DNA of 64,000 bases from Neoechinorhynchus agilis. Its lineage: Eukaryota; Acanthocephala. The DNA is taken from assembly GCA_051530055.1 (NCBI GenBank), contig CM121341.1, forward strand, positions 5,084,001-5,148,000. Direction: 5' to 3'. Position numbers and translations under genes: made by a program. Each line of letters opens with the position of its first letter. The first letter of the stretch is position 1. Positions 42,357-52,652 of this stretch are shown here, piece after piece. Under the pieces are notes generated by a model. It was not told the origin of the DNA and did no database searches. It worked only from the letters and a program-made list of their open reading frames with translations.

Positions 42357-44147
42357 CGACCTCCCCCCACGCCGCCAAATACTGATTGAACCCTTAAAGA
42401 ACAAGGATTTAGCTTCGTTTCTAGACATGATGATACAATGACAAGTGTTAAGCAAATCGAACAATGTTTGTAGCTGGTACTCCGAGAACTTTAATCCATT
42501 AACAACCGCCTCTAATTCATCGATTTCGCAATGATGACCGAAGCACGACAACCAAGCAAGCGTAATTTGTAAAGATGGATCATGAGGACGTTTTGGTGCC
42601 TTTATTAGTTTTGCTACCTTAACACATAAAGCTCTCAAGTTCGTAGATTGGCAGTAGATTCGAGTGATGACTTGAGTTGCATTTGGTTCCAGTGGGCATA
42701 ATGCTGCTAATTGGAGACTGTGTATAGTAGATGTCGAATTTTCTTGGTCTTGGAGCATTGCAATAGCACAATTGGCCGCATTTCCTTTCATATTCTCAAC
42801 GAGAACGCTTAAAACCTTCATCGCCGTGTAAGTGGCATTCGATGTATTCTCAATCACCTTCCAATTGTTAAAAATCACATTTTGCTTCACGGAATCGACC
42901 AGAATCCTCGATACTCGATGCCCAAGTGATCTTGTGTTTTTAAATGAAAATATTCGGATCATTAAGGTTAAGATTTTGTCGCAATACTCCGTCAATCGTC
43001 GATGTGCGATTCGTGTCAACAAACAAAGAAGACTAACGTTTCGATGAACATGCCAACCTGTTCGAATGAATTCCTCTATACGTTCTAAGGATGATTCTAA
43101 GCAGCATTCCGCAACTAGCTTTTCACATCCAATCAATGAAGATTCCTTAGTGTCCCATTCCGTCGTTTGTAACTCATCAAGAGTCAACACTCTTCTACGA
43201 TCTTTAAGACATTCGTCCATGTAAGCTTGCTTAATTTCACCGTATACTTTCCACTTTTGAACACCTAAACATTTTAAATCCTGGTCGGAATCACACAACG
43301 AGTACAGGAAAACTTGAAGCATTATTCGAGAACAAGCGTGATGATCAAGGAATTTGTCAAGAAATTCAGCGCTGGACGTGTACGCTCTTTCACGGACACT
43401 TTTATTCTCATCAAAAACTCCTAATAACAAGCATTGGCAAGCTCGGAATGCAATGGGAACTGCTTCCTGCAACAGAATACACATCAACCCCATACAATGA
43501 ACGGACACAATTCGAATCTGCGCGGATCGATTTCCTATACCCATGGAATTGATACATTCAATGAGTTCAATCGTTACACCTGCACCGAGGTTACCCAATG
43601 AACCTTTTTCTAAAAGAGATTTTAGCGTTTTGAACACATTAATTAAAACAAAACGTTGTCTCCGGAATGCTTTAGAACTCGATATGAACAATTCAACGAT
43701 AGGTGAGATCATTTGAATAACTTCATCAGGTTCCGTCGTTTTATCGACGATTATCCGTGAGCATATCGATTAAGCTTGTTTTAAAGATTTCGAAAACTTT
43801 TCGCTTAATCGATACTCAACTATTAAACTCATGAGCTGAAATCGCATGGATGTTAGGTCTTCTTGTTCCTCGTTTTCGTTCAAATTCTTCATTACTTTCT
43901 CAATTAACGTACTGCTAACCTTCACGTTTTTCTCAATTAATCTTGACAATAAATTTAAAGCCATCTCACAAAGGCTAAATGATCTTTTATTTAAAGAACA
44001 TTCATAGATTTTAAAGATTGCTTCATCAGTGATGCAAATTTCATCATTAAAATCATCGACAATTTCTTCAACTTCCTTCAATAGTCTGTGTTGCTCACTA
44101 ATCTTCAATTCATTTGTGCTCAACAGCAAATGCTCTATAGCATCCAT
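42357..44147 (-). CDS. DNAAF5: DNAAF5/HEATR2-like HEAT-repeat protein, one in-frame stop
   Basis: A HEAT-repeat frame from ATG 44147 (MDAIEHLLL). DNAAF5 is a cytoplasmic factor that preassembles axonemal dynein arms. The best landmarks are RIVSVHCMGLMCILLQ, LLLGVFDENKSVRERAYTSS, LKCLGVQKWKVYGEIKQAYM, then GCEKLVAECCLESSLERIEE ... TGWHVHRNVSLLCLLTRIAH. These line up with human 'RLFDDVPQVRQAV', 'AASLWEEVGLQWQKENE' and 'GCRELV..NLSRLLP...DWVVGTRVKAAQLLPVLL'. A TAA at 43770-43772 interrupts the frame after KSLKQA; the same frame continues (ICSRIIVDKTTEPDE). The open frame ends about 200 residues short of the human protein. I end it at a possible GT donor at 42356 beside the satellite; without splicing it would read to 42318. 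Confidence 0.68.
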
Positions 44148-44319
44148 ATTGTATATCAACTATAGATTACAAATACATAATAATCAGTTGCTGGTCATGT
44201 TACCATGGCTACAGCATAAAAGACCGAAATCAATCGATTTCAAATGTTTTCTAAATAAAGTTAATTTGGTTTTCTTTTTTTAAAAGATTTTAAAAGCAAA
44301 ACAACAATACAAAACCTCT

Positions 44320-45770
44320 CCGCTTCTATTCATCGGCGCTGGTCAAAATGCTGGCCGCATTGCCCGGCTGCACCGCAATGCTTTGGCTCTCCAGTCGCCG
44401 CGTTGACTCGTTTCCCCAAGTCCTTCAGGAGGGCCAGTGCCGACCCTCCCAAGGTACGTTTCCACACCGAAGGGGACAAATGGTAGTCTCGGATTAGCTC
44501 CCTGTATTTTGAGCATTTCCGATCCTCCTGGACCTTTTTTCGAGTGGCTGATGTTGGAATCCCACAACTCCAGTCGCCGCGTAAATTCGTTTCCCCAAGT
44601 CCTTCACGAGGAGGGCCAGTGCCGACCCTCCCAAGGTACTTTTCCACACCGAAGGGGACAAATGGTAATTTCGGATTAGCTCCCTGTATTTTGAGCATTT
44701 CCGATCCTCCTGGACCTTTTTTCGAGTGGCTGATGTTGGAATCCCACAACTCCAGTCGCCGCGTTGATTCGTTTCCCCAAGTCCTTCAGGAGGGCCAGTG
44801 CCGACCCTCCCAAGGTACTTTTCCACACCGAAGGGGACAAATGGTAGTTTCGGATTAGCTCCCTGTATTTTGAGCATTTCCGCTCCTCTGCCGCCGTCGC
44901 CGCTCCTCCTGGACCTTTTTCGAGTGGCTGATGTTGGAGTTTGCCAACGTGTCCACACGCGTCGCATCCCACAACAAACATTTTCCCTCCCGCCAAGGAA
45001 ATACGGTCACGCCATCAGGGCGGGTTCTAGAATGTTTGGAAGGGAAAGCGTTTTTAGGGTCCTACTCAGAATGGCATTGATTCCAGCATGCCTTGGAAAT
45101 CGCTGACTTCTTGCATATGAGACCGTGTCTCCCCGAAGAGTCCACTATAGTGCCGCAGCGGCAAGGCCTAATCTCAAGGATACTGCGATCCTGACGACTG
45201 AATCAGCAAGGAGATTTCCAAGTTTCCCTACAGGGAGAGCATTCAGCCACGCCCCCGACTCCTTCGTGGAACAGGCTACCATCCGGACCTGAGACACCTC
45301 ATCCAGAATATATTTGAAAGAGTTGTGAATCTTCTGACTCATTTGCGGGGAGCTGGTTGATGCCTGTCAATTGATGCCATTGAAATAATCCTGTGGCAAA
45401 GATCGAGGAAGGCAGGTAAAGCGACGTCTGAAGTGGTGCGAACTCCCAAACCACCATAAGCCTTGGGAAAAGTAGCCTGTCGCCAACCTGTGTCAGAAAA
45501 TTTGACATTCAATATATGTCCCAGCTGCTTACGAACTACCCCGTCGAGCTCTCCTAACAATTTGTCTTCTCCGAAACATGGAGCTGCTCTTATGAAGCAA
45601 TTTCGGCAAATAGAGGCAATTCTTGATCAAGAATAGACCCTCATGTGCCGAAAGCTCAGAAGTTCGGCCGCAGAGCAACTCCATTTTCGGGAAAAAATCT
45701 TTAAAAAAAATTTGGTTTTCTAAAAAGGTTTCACTGTTACACACGTGATAATTCGTTTTCCTCTCTTTTT
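44320..45770 (-). pseudogene. Decayed non-LTR retrotransposon (LINE relic 4) with internal triplication
   Basis: Minus-strand fragments run in the correct order: HEGLFLIKNCLYLPKLLH, LLGELDGVVRKQLGHI and TFPKAYGGLGVRTTSDVALP (post-RT 'PxxxGGLGIRS...LP' motif), then SSTKESGAWLNALPVGKLGN and DSVVRIAVSLRLGLAAA. After a gap come [40 protein letters not shown] and WKSTLGGSALALL. The AEERKCSKY...YHLSP block (about 190 bp) is present in three tandem copies at 44340-44990. Stops and shifts show it is dead. It is relatively GC-rich compared with its neighbours, like the other LINE relics. Confidence 0.8.
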
Positions 45771-45988
45771 TGCGTAGTCTCTGAGCATTCTACGAAACAC
45801 AAAGAATCTCTCTTATAAAAAAAAGATGGTGGTTGTTCTCGTTTTTCACGTTGCCGCGTTCCAAAATCATTTGATTTTTTTTATTTCCGATAATGAAAAC
45901 GAAAAGGAAGAAAAAAACTAATTTTACAAACAATTTCTAACCGTATACAAATCATTTTTTACTCTAGATATAGAAATCACCGTTTGCG

Positions 45989-47102
45989 ATGGACATCAAT
46001 AGGACGATTCGAATGAATGATGGCGTTAACATTCCGATGTTTGGTCTTGGCGTTTACATGAACGAAGAAGGTCGTCGTTGTGTAGAACTAATAAAATTTG
46101 CTCTATCGAACGGATATCGACACATTGATACTGCGGCTTTTTATGGGAATGAACATAGTGTCGCTTTGGGTATTCGCGAATCCGGATTGGACCGGTCTCA
46201 AGTGTTTGTGACCTCGAAAATTTGGTCAACTGACGGTGGCTACCAAGGTACAATCGATCACGTCAATAATACTCTAAGGAGAACTCAGTTAGAATATTTC
46301 GATCTTTATCTTATTCATGCACCACAAGGAGGTCAAGTTCCCGAATGTTACCGAGCTTTGCATGATTTGAAGAGGAAAGGACTTATTAAAAGCGTAGGCG
46401 TCTCAAACTTTGGTGTGCATCATCTTCAAGCTCTGGCTGAAAAGGGCCTTCCAATACCGTCGAACAATCAAATTGAACTTCATCCATGGCAACAAAAACG
46501 TGAACTAGTCAAATACTGCAAAGATAATGGAATTGTTTTAAAGTCTGGGTAAAAAAACCGGAGTTTGAGGAACTGTGGCTTCCCCACTACCGATTCATTG
46601 GTCAGGGAAAAGCGTATAAAATCACACTCACTTTATACCTGTTCTGTACATCCTTAAAGATTCTTAGATACCTCCCGAGGATTCATCAGTGAGTTTCCAC
46701 CTTCATTGTCGTTTTATCCACTTCCCTGACCAATGAATCGGCAATGGAATGTGTGTCCAAAATATGATTCAGATTTCTTCTTTTTTTCGGCATATTTTTA
46801 CCCAAACTATAACTGCTTACTCTCCTCTGACAAAAGGTCGAAGACTGAACGATCCTAAACTCGTTGCCATTGCAAATCGTCTAAAAGTTACGCCCGCTCA
46901 GGTTCTCATAGCTTGGTGTCTCCATAACGGATTCGTCACTATTCCGAAGACTTCTAATAATGACAGGATTTTAGAGAATCTCTGCTCACTGAATGTTGTT
47001 CTGGATAAACAGTCAATTGAAGAGCTGTATCATTTCGGAGATACCCCGTGGGGTTGTACTTGGGACCCAACAAAATCGAATTTGTATTCCGCCGGCTTGT
47101 AA
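45989..47102 (+). CDS. Aldo-keto reductase
   Basis: Exons 45989-46541 and 46813-47102 give 280 residues. A TIM-barrel NADPH-dependent carbonyl reductase of the AKR superfamily, with the catalytic tetrad visible: Asp and Tyr in HIDTAAFYGNE, Lys in VFVTSKIW, His in LYLIHAP. Other signatures are IKSVGVSNFGVHHLQAL, NNQIELHPW and, in exon 2, TAYSPLTKGRRL, LKVTPAQVLIAWCLHNGFVT and IPKTSNNDRILENL (the cofactor-binding IPKS-type loop). Length suits the small AKR5-like branch (~280), usually soluble and cytosolic. Substrate not predictable. The two halves are separated by 271 bases with no workable GT-AG junction, whose ends are inverted repeats. AATAAA follows the stop by ~15 bases. Confidence 0.93.
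46542..46812 (+). other. Candidate non-GT-AG intron with terminal inverted repeats in AKR
   Basis: The family alignment (GIVL-TAYSPL) requires joining codon TTA to ACT. The intervening 271 bases begin agtctgggtaaaaa (46542-46555) and end tttttacccaaact (46795-46808) plus ataa; the two ends pair at 13 of 14 positions. Sliding by one base, the boundaries are AA..TA or AG..AA, the same choices as in the TMEM33 insert, which also ends in ctataa. A second perfect 20-bp inverted repeat (46590-46609 with 46722-46741) lies inside, so the insert looks like a MITE that became an intron. Confidence 0.6.
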
Positions 47103-47188
47103 CGAAATCAATTCGCGATCAATAAAACAACTTAACGTTTTGTTTGTGTAGGGCATGTTTTGTGGAGAGTTTGTATCTCTCTCGGGAG

Positions 47189-47611
47189 TATAAATAGACG
47201 CGTTCATTTCTCTTTCAATCAAAGTGTCTCTCAATGTTCGGTTGCAATCCTTGCTGTGCTCCTTCTCCGATGATGATGAATTCCAGCAACTGTAGAAGCG
47301 GTCAGCAGAATCAGGCTTGTTGCTGCTACAACAACAATAATAAGAATAGTCAAAACTGCTGCCGATCGAATTGCAGAAATCATAATGCTTCTGCAAATAA
47401 GTCTGCCCGGAATCACCATTTTTATCACCATTCAACCACCACTCATTCGTCCTCAAATTGCTGCCAAGACGCTTGTGCGGATTGTTGCTCTGCAGCCAAT
47501 AACGCTGCTTCCAATGCCGATTGCGCTTCGTGCACTTGCAACAATAACAGCAATTGCAGCGGTTGTTGCTCCAACGGATGCTGCAGCTCCACGGGTGGAG
47601 CTTGCTGTTAG
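47189..47611 (+). CDS. Small cysteine/asparagine-rich protein with TATA promoter
   Basis: The coding region is 47234-47611 (125 residues); TATAAATAG at 47189-47197 lies 45 bases before the ATG. About one residue in four is Cys, mostly as CC, CxC or CxxC, with Asn, Ser, Ala and a His-rich centre (HHFYHHSTTTHSS). No signal peptide, so disulphide-rich secretion is unlikely; zinc or structural cross-linking, as in sperm-tail or metallothionein-like proteins, is possible. No family recognised. Intronless and compact like the two CGP genes downstream, with which it shares the TATA-box design. Confidence 0.65.
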
Positions 47612-48844
47612 ATTATGTGGCTCACGGCTTACAATGAGCAAGTGACCACTATAGATTTAGACATTAAATTGATGCTTGAACGAGTGTTTCTGGCTGAGAT
47701 CGAAAATTCTATGGCCAAAGTTACCGAACGTTTCCACCGTGATGAAAAACTCTATAAAACACAGAAAACGTTCGATTGCCTTCATTTAAGAACAAAAAGA
47801 TTGGTTTTATTATTTAAAAACAGGAGAACACAGAATCGATTATCGTATTGTCTATTTTTCCATTTTTTGAGCGTTTTACTTGTATTCATTAATGAGTAAC
47901 TTTCTCCATTGCTCAAGTGTACATGTTTTTTCAATTTCAACCTCATTTCGATAAAGAAACGTTGCTCTATAAATCATATCAGAGTCAAAGTTTTGTTTAA
48001 AAACGTACGTGAACTTAAAAACTTGTCCCCAATAATTTGGAACCTACAGTTCTCAAACTTATTGCTCTAACTGATCCTGAATTTCTGCGATTGTATTGAG
48101 CGCCAACACTTTTAGACGTCGAAATTTAAGTTGATTACTCGTATTCCTTTAAAGGTGAGGAAAGTCATAAAGTTATTCTTTATTAAAAAAAAGTTTCAAA
48201 GTGTGTGTGATAAGTTTTTGCTAAAATGGCTCGCTTAGGAAAATCGATAAAGGCAAATCAAAGTGTGAAATAGCCATGACTTACAATGGATTCCTCATAT
48301 TGATGACCTTCGTTTGCGAAAATCCCTTACATGATATGGATTATTTAAGGAGGAATATATTTCGAATGATTTTATGAGTTGAACAAAGCAAAAGTTTCTC
48401 TGCAACCAACTTTAGTTGGTCTAAATGCACCCATGAAGGATCTCATGTATCTTTGGGTCCTCGTGAACACTCGAATTTGGAGGAGATTGATTTGGGTCCT
48501 TTTTTTAAATTCATGCAGAGAATTGAAGAATTTTTTTCTTAGGTAAATTGGCTATGGTTGGTAGAAATGGTTTTGGTTTATTTGATTTTTTGTCGGTTAA
48601 TTTGTAGTCAGAACGAAAACAATCCTATGGTGTGTTTAAGATTGTTAAAGTTCGAAATGCATTCGGGTTTAACAATCCATCTCAAGTATCTATAAACGAC
48701 CTAAACAATAAAGAAAATATTACATCTATCGCAATTGGGTCTTGTTCTCGTTCATAAACATCTTGTTATTACTCGGTATTCATAGCAACCACCTCTATGG
48801 ATCTAATGTTGTGATTCAAATATCCTTGTTTTCAATTCGTTGAG
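47612..48844. other. Intergenic; nothing recognised
   Basis: Only short, low-scoring frames (such as 47615-47899). AT-rich, with no tandem repeats or foldbacks noted. Confidence 0.4.
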
Positions 48845-49212
48845 TATAAATAGAATGCGAGCAAGACTTGTAGTTGAAATTGTCGTTTCAAACACCTTCG
48901 ATGTGCCTCCAATCTTCGTGCAATTCGTGTGGGCCAAAATGTGGCCCATGTGGGCCAGTATGCACCCCTCGCGGATGGTGCGGACCAATTTGTGACCCAT
49001 GCGGTCCATGTGCTCCTTCATGCGGACCAATGTGCAGCCCATGCGGTCCATGCGGTCCTTCATGCGGACCAATGTGCAGCCCATGCGGCCCATGCGGTCC
49101 TTCATGCGGACCAATGTGCAGCCCATGCGGTCCAAGTTGTGGCCCTTGCTGTATGCCATGCGGTCCCGCGTGCTCTCCTTGCGGATCTTGCTGCGGGAAC
49201 AATTGTTGCTGA
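48845..49212 (+). CDS. CGP-repeat cysteine-rich protein 1
   Basis: The coding region is 48901-49212 (103 residues), chosen at ATG MCLQSSC because the upstream frame has no ATG. TATAAATAG at 48845-48853 lies 56 bases upstream. Nearly the whole protein is built of CGP tripeptides in repeats like CGPCGPSCGPMCSP (three near-exact copies). This composition is that of the Drosophila Mst(3)CGP sperm-tail proteins and other cysteine-rich outer-dense-fibre-like proteins (resemblance; homology of such simple repeats is hard to prove). No signal peptide. AATAAA at about 49247. Confidence 0.75.
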
Positions 49213-49843
49213 ATCTCTCTCTATGATTATGGCAGCAATTTAGTTTTAATAAATTAGACGGCATTTGATTCTGCGTGGACCATTTGTTAGTTGAGAAATT
49301 CTCGGAGGCGATTTTTACTTGGTAGACACATTTTGTATTGGGTAAAGTCACGAAATGATGGTAGATAAGCATCGTCGCCTGCTAAAATGAGGACACAAAA
49401 TCTAATGATTATAATAGGATTTGGCGTGAATTATAAAAGATTTGTGGTGTATTCAACCGTTAAATGGTTTTTCGTCTTACCACTTCACGCTTTCGAACTC
49501 TCCGAACACTTGAAGTGGCTTCGACGTAGGGTTTTCTTAGGAACTTTTAAATAGCATAATCGGAACTTTTCAATAAAGATGGAAAGGAATTGATATTATG
49601 TGTGGAATCATTCGCGACTGCTCTGAAATTCCTTTTGTCTTTTCTGAGTGCCAAAAGGCGACAAGTATACCGAGCGCCAAACCTAACACTAATAACCTTA
49701 TCTAAAACACATAAGTTCATTGATCACTTTGCTCGAGAGAGATAAAAGTGTGTTGACGAGATGTTTTTGTATCTGAAAAACAATCTTTTATTTTGAAGAG
49801 CTAAAATACGAGACATCATTCGTCTTCAACTGCGTTCAACACC

Positions 49844-50116
49844 ATGTCTTTGGGTTACGATATGTCAAATTTAACTATAGAAAACGGAGATCAAAACTCG
49901 ATCAACGCAATTGAGACACCGATCGAAGAAGCTTCAAAACCAAATAATGGTTCAAATCCACTGGAGACAATGCACCGTCAAATTAAACGAATGGTGGCCA
50001 TTACGGTTTTCACCACGGCACCGCCAATAGCTAGATTCTTAACTGTTCTAAAAGCTCGTATTGTCCACGATAAACAGCAAGTTACCACAATTCTTGAAAT
50101 GAAGACAATGAAGTGA
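49844..50116 (+). CDS. Small hypothetical protein
   Basis: A 90-codon ATG frame between the two CGP genes on the same strand. It is acidic at the N-terminus (MSLGYDMSNLTIENGDQN), with a basic helix-like centre (MHRQIKRMVAITVF) and VLKARIVHDKQQVTTIL near the end. No family recognised; no clear TATA box. Listed because of the codon-like composition and position. Confidence 0.35.
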   Translation: MSLGYDMSNLTIENGDQNSINAIETPIEEASKPNNGSNPLETMHRQIKRMVAITVFTTAPPIARFLTVLKARIVHDKQQVTTILEMKTMK

Positions 50117-51146
50117 GATAAATGTAGGTCGAGAGCCTGAAACCTTGGATGTCCAGGAAACCATTTACGGCATTACACATTTAAAAAAATAAATTTGTTA
50201 CCGTGCTCGTGAAATAGATTTTTATCGTCAAAAAATCGTCGATGCGATGGCATAGCATAATACACAGAGATGATCAATACCGAATTTATTGAATATTTGT
50301 GATTAGAAATATAAATGTCTTTAATCTGTGTTGAAGTGTGAAGGTCTTTTTCACGGCTGATCATTTTCCTTAGACACACAGCTCACCAATAATGCGCTTC
50401 CTTGACCAAAAAGACCTTCAATTTAACACAGATTAAAGATAAAATCTTTTTTTATTGCTTGTGAAAAATAAAGTCGTTAGAAACCATCGACACATTAGGC
50501 AAAGCTGGTGAGATTTGTATTCCCAAGTATTAATTTTCGAATATTTGGGTCGCGGTCTGTCTTCATTCTGAGCAGTTTATTTTTTCTACTATGCCATAAT
50601 CTTGTGAAACACTACTTGATTTTCCAGAACCATGATTAAGTTTTTGTTTTTCAGAATTGAAACTTGGGAGAGAAAATCTTTATTCCGAAAGCTACGGCTC
50701 CCTGAGGAATCTACATTAAAAACGCGTGGAGATGTGAAGTTTAGGTTAAAGTAGCGACATTGAAGTATGAAAAGTTCGTCTCTTTTGTTAAATAGTTCTG
50801 GAACTCTCCGTCGCACGACAGCGAAGGCTCTTAAAATAAAGATTTTCTTTTTGTCATCCAAAAAAACTTGACTGTATCATAAAGAAAGGACGTTCGAAGA
50901 TTAAAAGGATTTATATTTAGATAAATTTTAAAAAACGATCCTGAGCATCGCAGTTTTGTCCAGCAGTTCAGGATCGGAAATGCTTTTGAAGCATCTATTT
51001 TTAATATTGGTGATTAAAAGCACATCTCAGTAATCAGTACCATTCATTGTATCAAGGTAAAACATTTAACACTGAAGTTGTCAATAAACCAAGGTTTACG
51101 AGACCAAGATGTTTGAGATCAACACATTTAGTTTACAAAATTTGAC
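50117..51146. repeat. Intergenic DNA with a short foldback at 50308-50443
   Basis: ctttaatctgtgttgaagtg and gaaggtctttttc at the left pair with gaccttcaatttaacacag and attaaag at the right, ~35-base arms around ~60 bases. A possible small MITE. A minus frame at 50589-50861 is not convincing. Confidence 0.55.
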
Positions 51147-51614
51147 TATAAGAGGATCTCGATCAATCAGTTTACGATTCAATCACACATCTTCAATTTG
51201 ATGGCTCTTTCATCGTTCAATTCGCCTTATGGTACGTGTGGACCATGTCCGGCTCCATGTGGACCATGTTTGCCTCCATGTGGACCATGTCCGGCTCCAT
51301 GCGGTCCATGTCCGGCTCCATGCGGTCCATGTCCGGCTCCATGCGGTCCATGTCCGGCTCCATGTGGACCATGTCCGGCTCCATGTGGACCATGTCCGGC
51401 TCCATGCGGTCCATGTCCGGCTCCATGTGGACCATGTCCGGCTCCATGTGGACCATGTCCGCCAAGATGCTTACCTTATCTTTCAAGCTACGGTCCATGT
51501 TACGTTCAATGTGGACCAGCGATTATGTGCCACTATTCAACAATGTCAGTTCCATACGCTCCAGTCATCGGTACATGCGCTCCATTTTGTGGACCGTACG
51601 GCAGGAGCTGTTAG
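51147..51614 (+). CDS. CGP-repeat cysteine-rich protein 2
   Basis: The coding region is 51201-51614 (137 residues), start ATG MALSSFNSPYGTCG; TATAAGAG lies at 51147. The first two-thirds is a run of about twelve CGPCPAPCGPCP-type repeats, nearly exact at DNA level. The tail is less regular, with single Cys residues and Tyr (LPYLSSYGPCYVQCGP, CAPFCGPYGRSC). It is a paralogue or convergent partner of CGP protein 1. The antisense frames through the repeats are shadows. AATAAA at about 51648. Confidence 0.75.
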   Translation, partial: YKRISINQFTIQSHIFNLMALSSFNSPYGTCGPCPAPCGPCLPPCGPCPAPCGPCPAPCGPCPAPCGPCPAPCGPCPAPCGPCPAPCGPCPAPCGPCPAPCGPCPPRCLPYLSSYGPCYVQCGPAIMCHYSTMSVPYAPVIGTCAPFCGPYGRSC

Positions 51615-52652
51615 ATATATTCAAGTCGACTTAGTTGACTTTAGTTCAAATAAATCTGCAATCTCTAAAACTCTTGGTGTGGCCTAAATAACATTAGCGT
51701 TTAATTTAAAGCTTTCATAAAAGAATACTTTTCTTTTGAGTGTTGATTTTATTCTTAAGATAACGAATACTTAAGAAGCAATTTATTTCTTAGAGCCATC
51801 TCGACGATGCAACTCTTCGGATCGAAGTATCTTTTAAACTCGGTTAATCGATTTTTACTATACCGTGAACCATATGAGTTTTGCATTCATCCCTCGGGAT
51901 TCTCAGATACCTCCTTCGAGAAAGGTTTCCTCCTCCCTTCAACGGTATTTCGCCCTCCCCATTGAAGTGCTTTTTGCTTCCGCACACAATGTGATTCGAC
52001 GGATCGAAATCCGCTAATTATCGTAGGATCCAAGAGTTTCAGTTGTTGGCCTTGACTAAGGATACTCTTAGTTAAATCTAAAAACAGTTGGACTTCATTT
52101 TTAAGGAAACTTCCAAAATATAAAAAATCGTAACGAATTAATATTGAAGGTGACTAGAAGAGTGTCATTGAATTCTTATATACAATTTAATAGGAAAACT
52201 GTTATGAATAAAGTCATGAAAAGATAAATGCTGTCTTTTTAATTATTCTCTCTCTTAATCATTTATTTGACGGCCATTAAAAAGCATTTCGCTTTCGACT
52301 ACCGTCAATCCAAACGATAATTCGAATAATTTTAGTAAACTATGCAAATCAGGGTTTTTCTTGAAAGAGTTCTTATTATTCGGCAAATTGGACAACAACT
52401 TTGGAAAGTATCTGTAACGTGACCTCGTTATTTTGATATTTGCTAACGAACAATATGATGATGATTAGGTGATATGATCAACCAATCTACATCAACTTTT
52501 CTTACGATTACTACCTCTTGTATACACATCCACATTCACCTAAAGGAAATCTTCGCAAAGACAGATATTGTTTGCCCTCAAAAAAAAGTTATCCGAACGA
52601 AAACAATTGGTTACCACCGGGAACACAAAATAACTGAACAATCGAAAGACGA
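51615..52652. other. Intergenic; nothing recognised
   Basis: About 51890-51965 (tcgggattctcagatacctcc ...) shares short words with the AKR insert (gattcttagatacctcccg near 46662), perhaps the same mobile family. The last part is the leader of the next gene. Confidence 0.35.

Noticed and set aside
42318-44147. Nematode origin of the window
   Set aside because: DNAAF5 has no place in animals lacking motile cilia, and other gene features do not require a nematode.
44330-44990. Novel tandem-repeat protein on the minus strand
   Set aside because: The repeated AEERKCSKY / YHLSP block is the known C-terminal region of non-LTR retrotransposons, here triplicated and frameshifted.
48888-49202. Antisense Gly/Pro/His-rich frame opposite CGP gene 1 (and the Met/Asp-rich one opposite CGP gene 2)
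   Set aside because: Complementary shadow of a simple repeat; the sense frame has the TATA box, ATG and polyadenylation signal.
51170-51200. Fly-type translational control element before CGP gene 2
   Set aside because: acatcttcaattt only loosely resembles the Drosophila Mst element and is not present before CGP gene 1.
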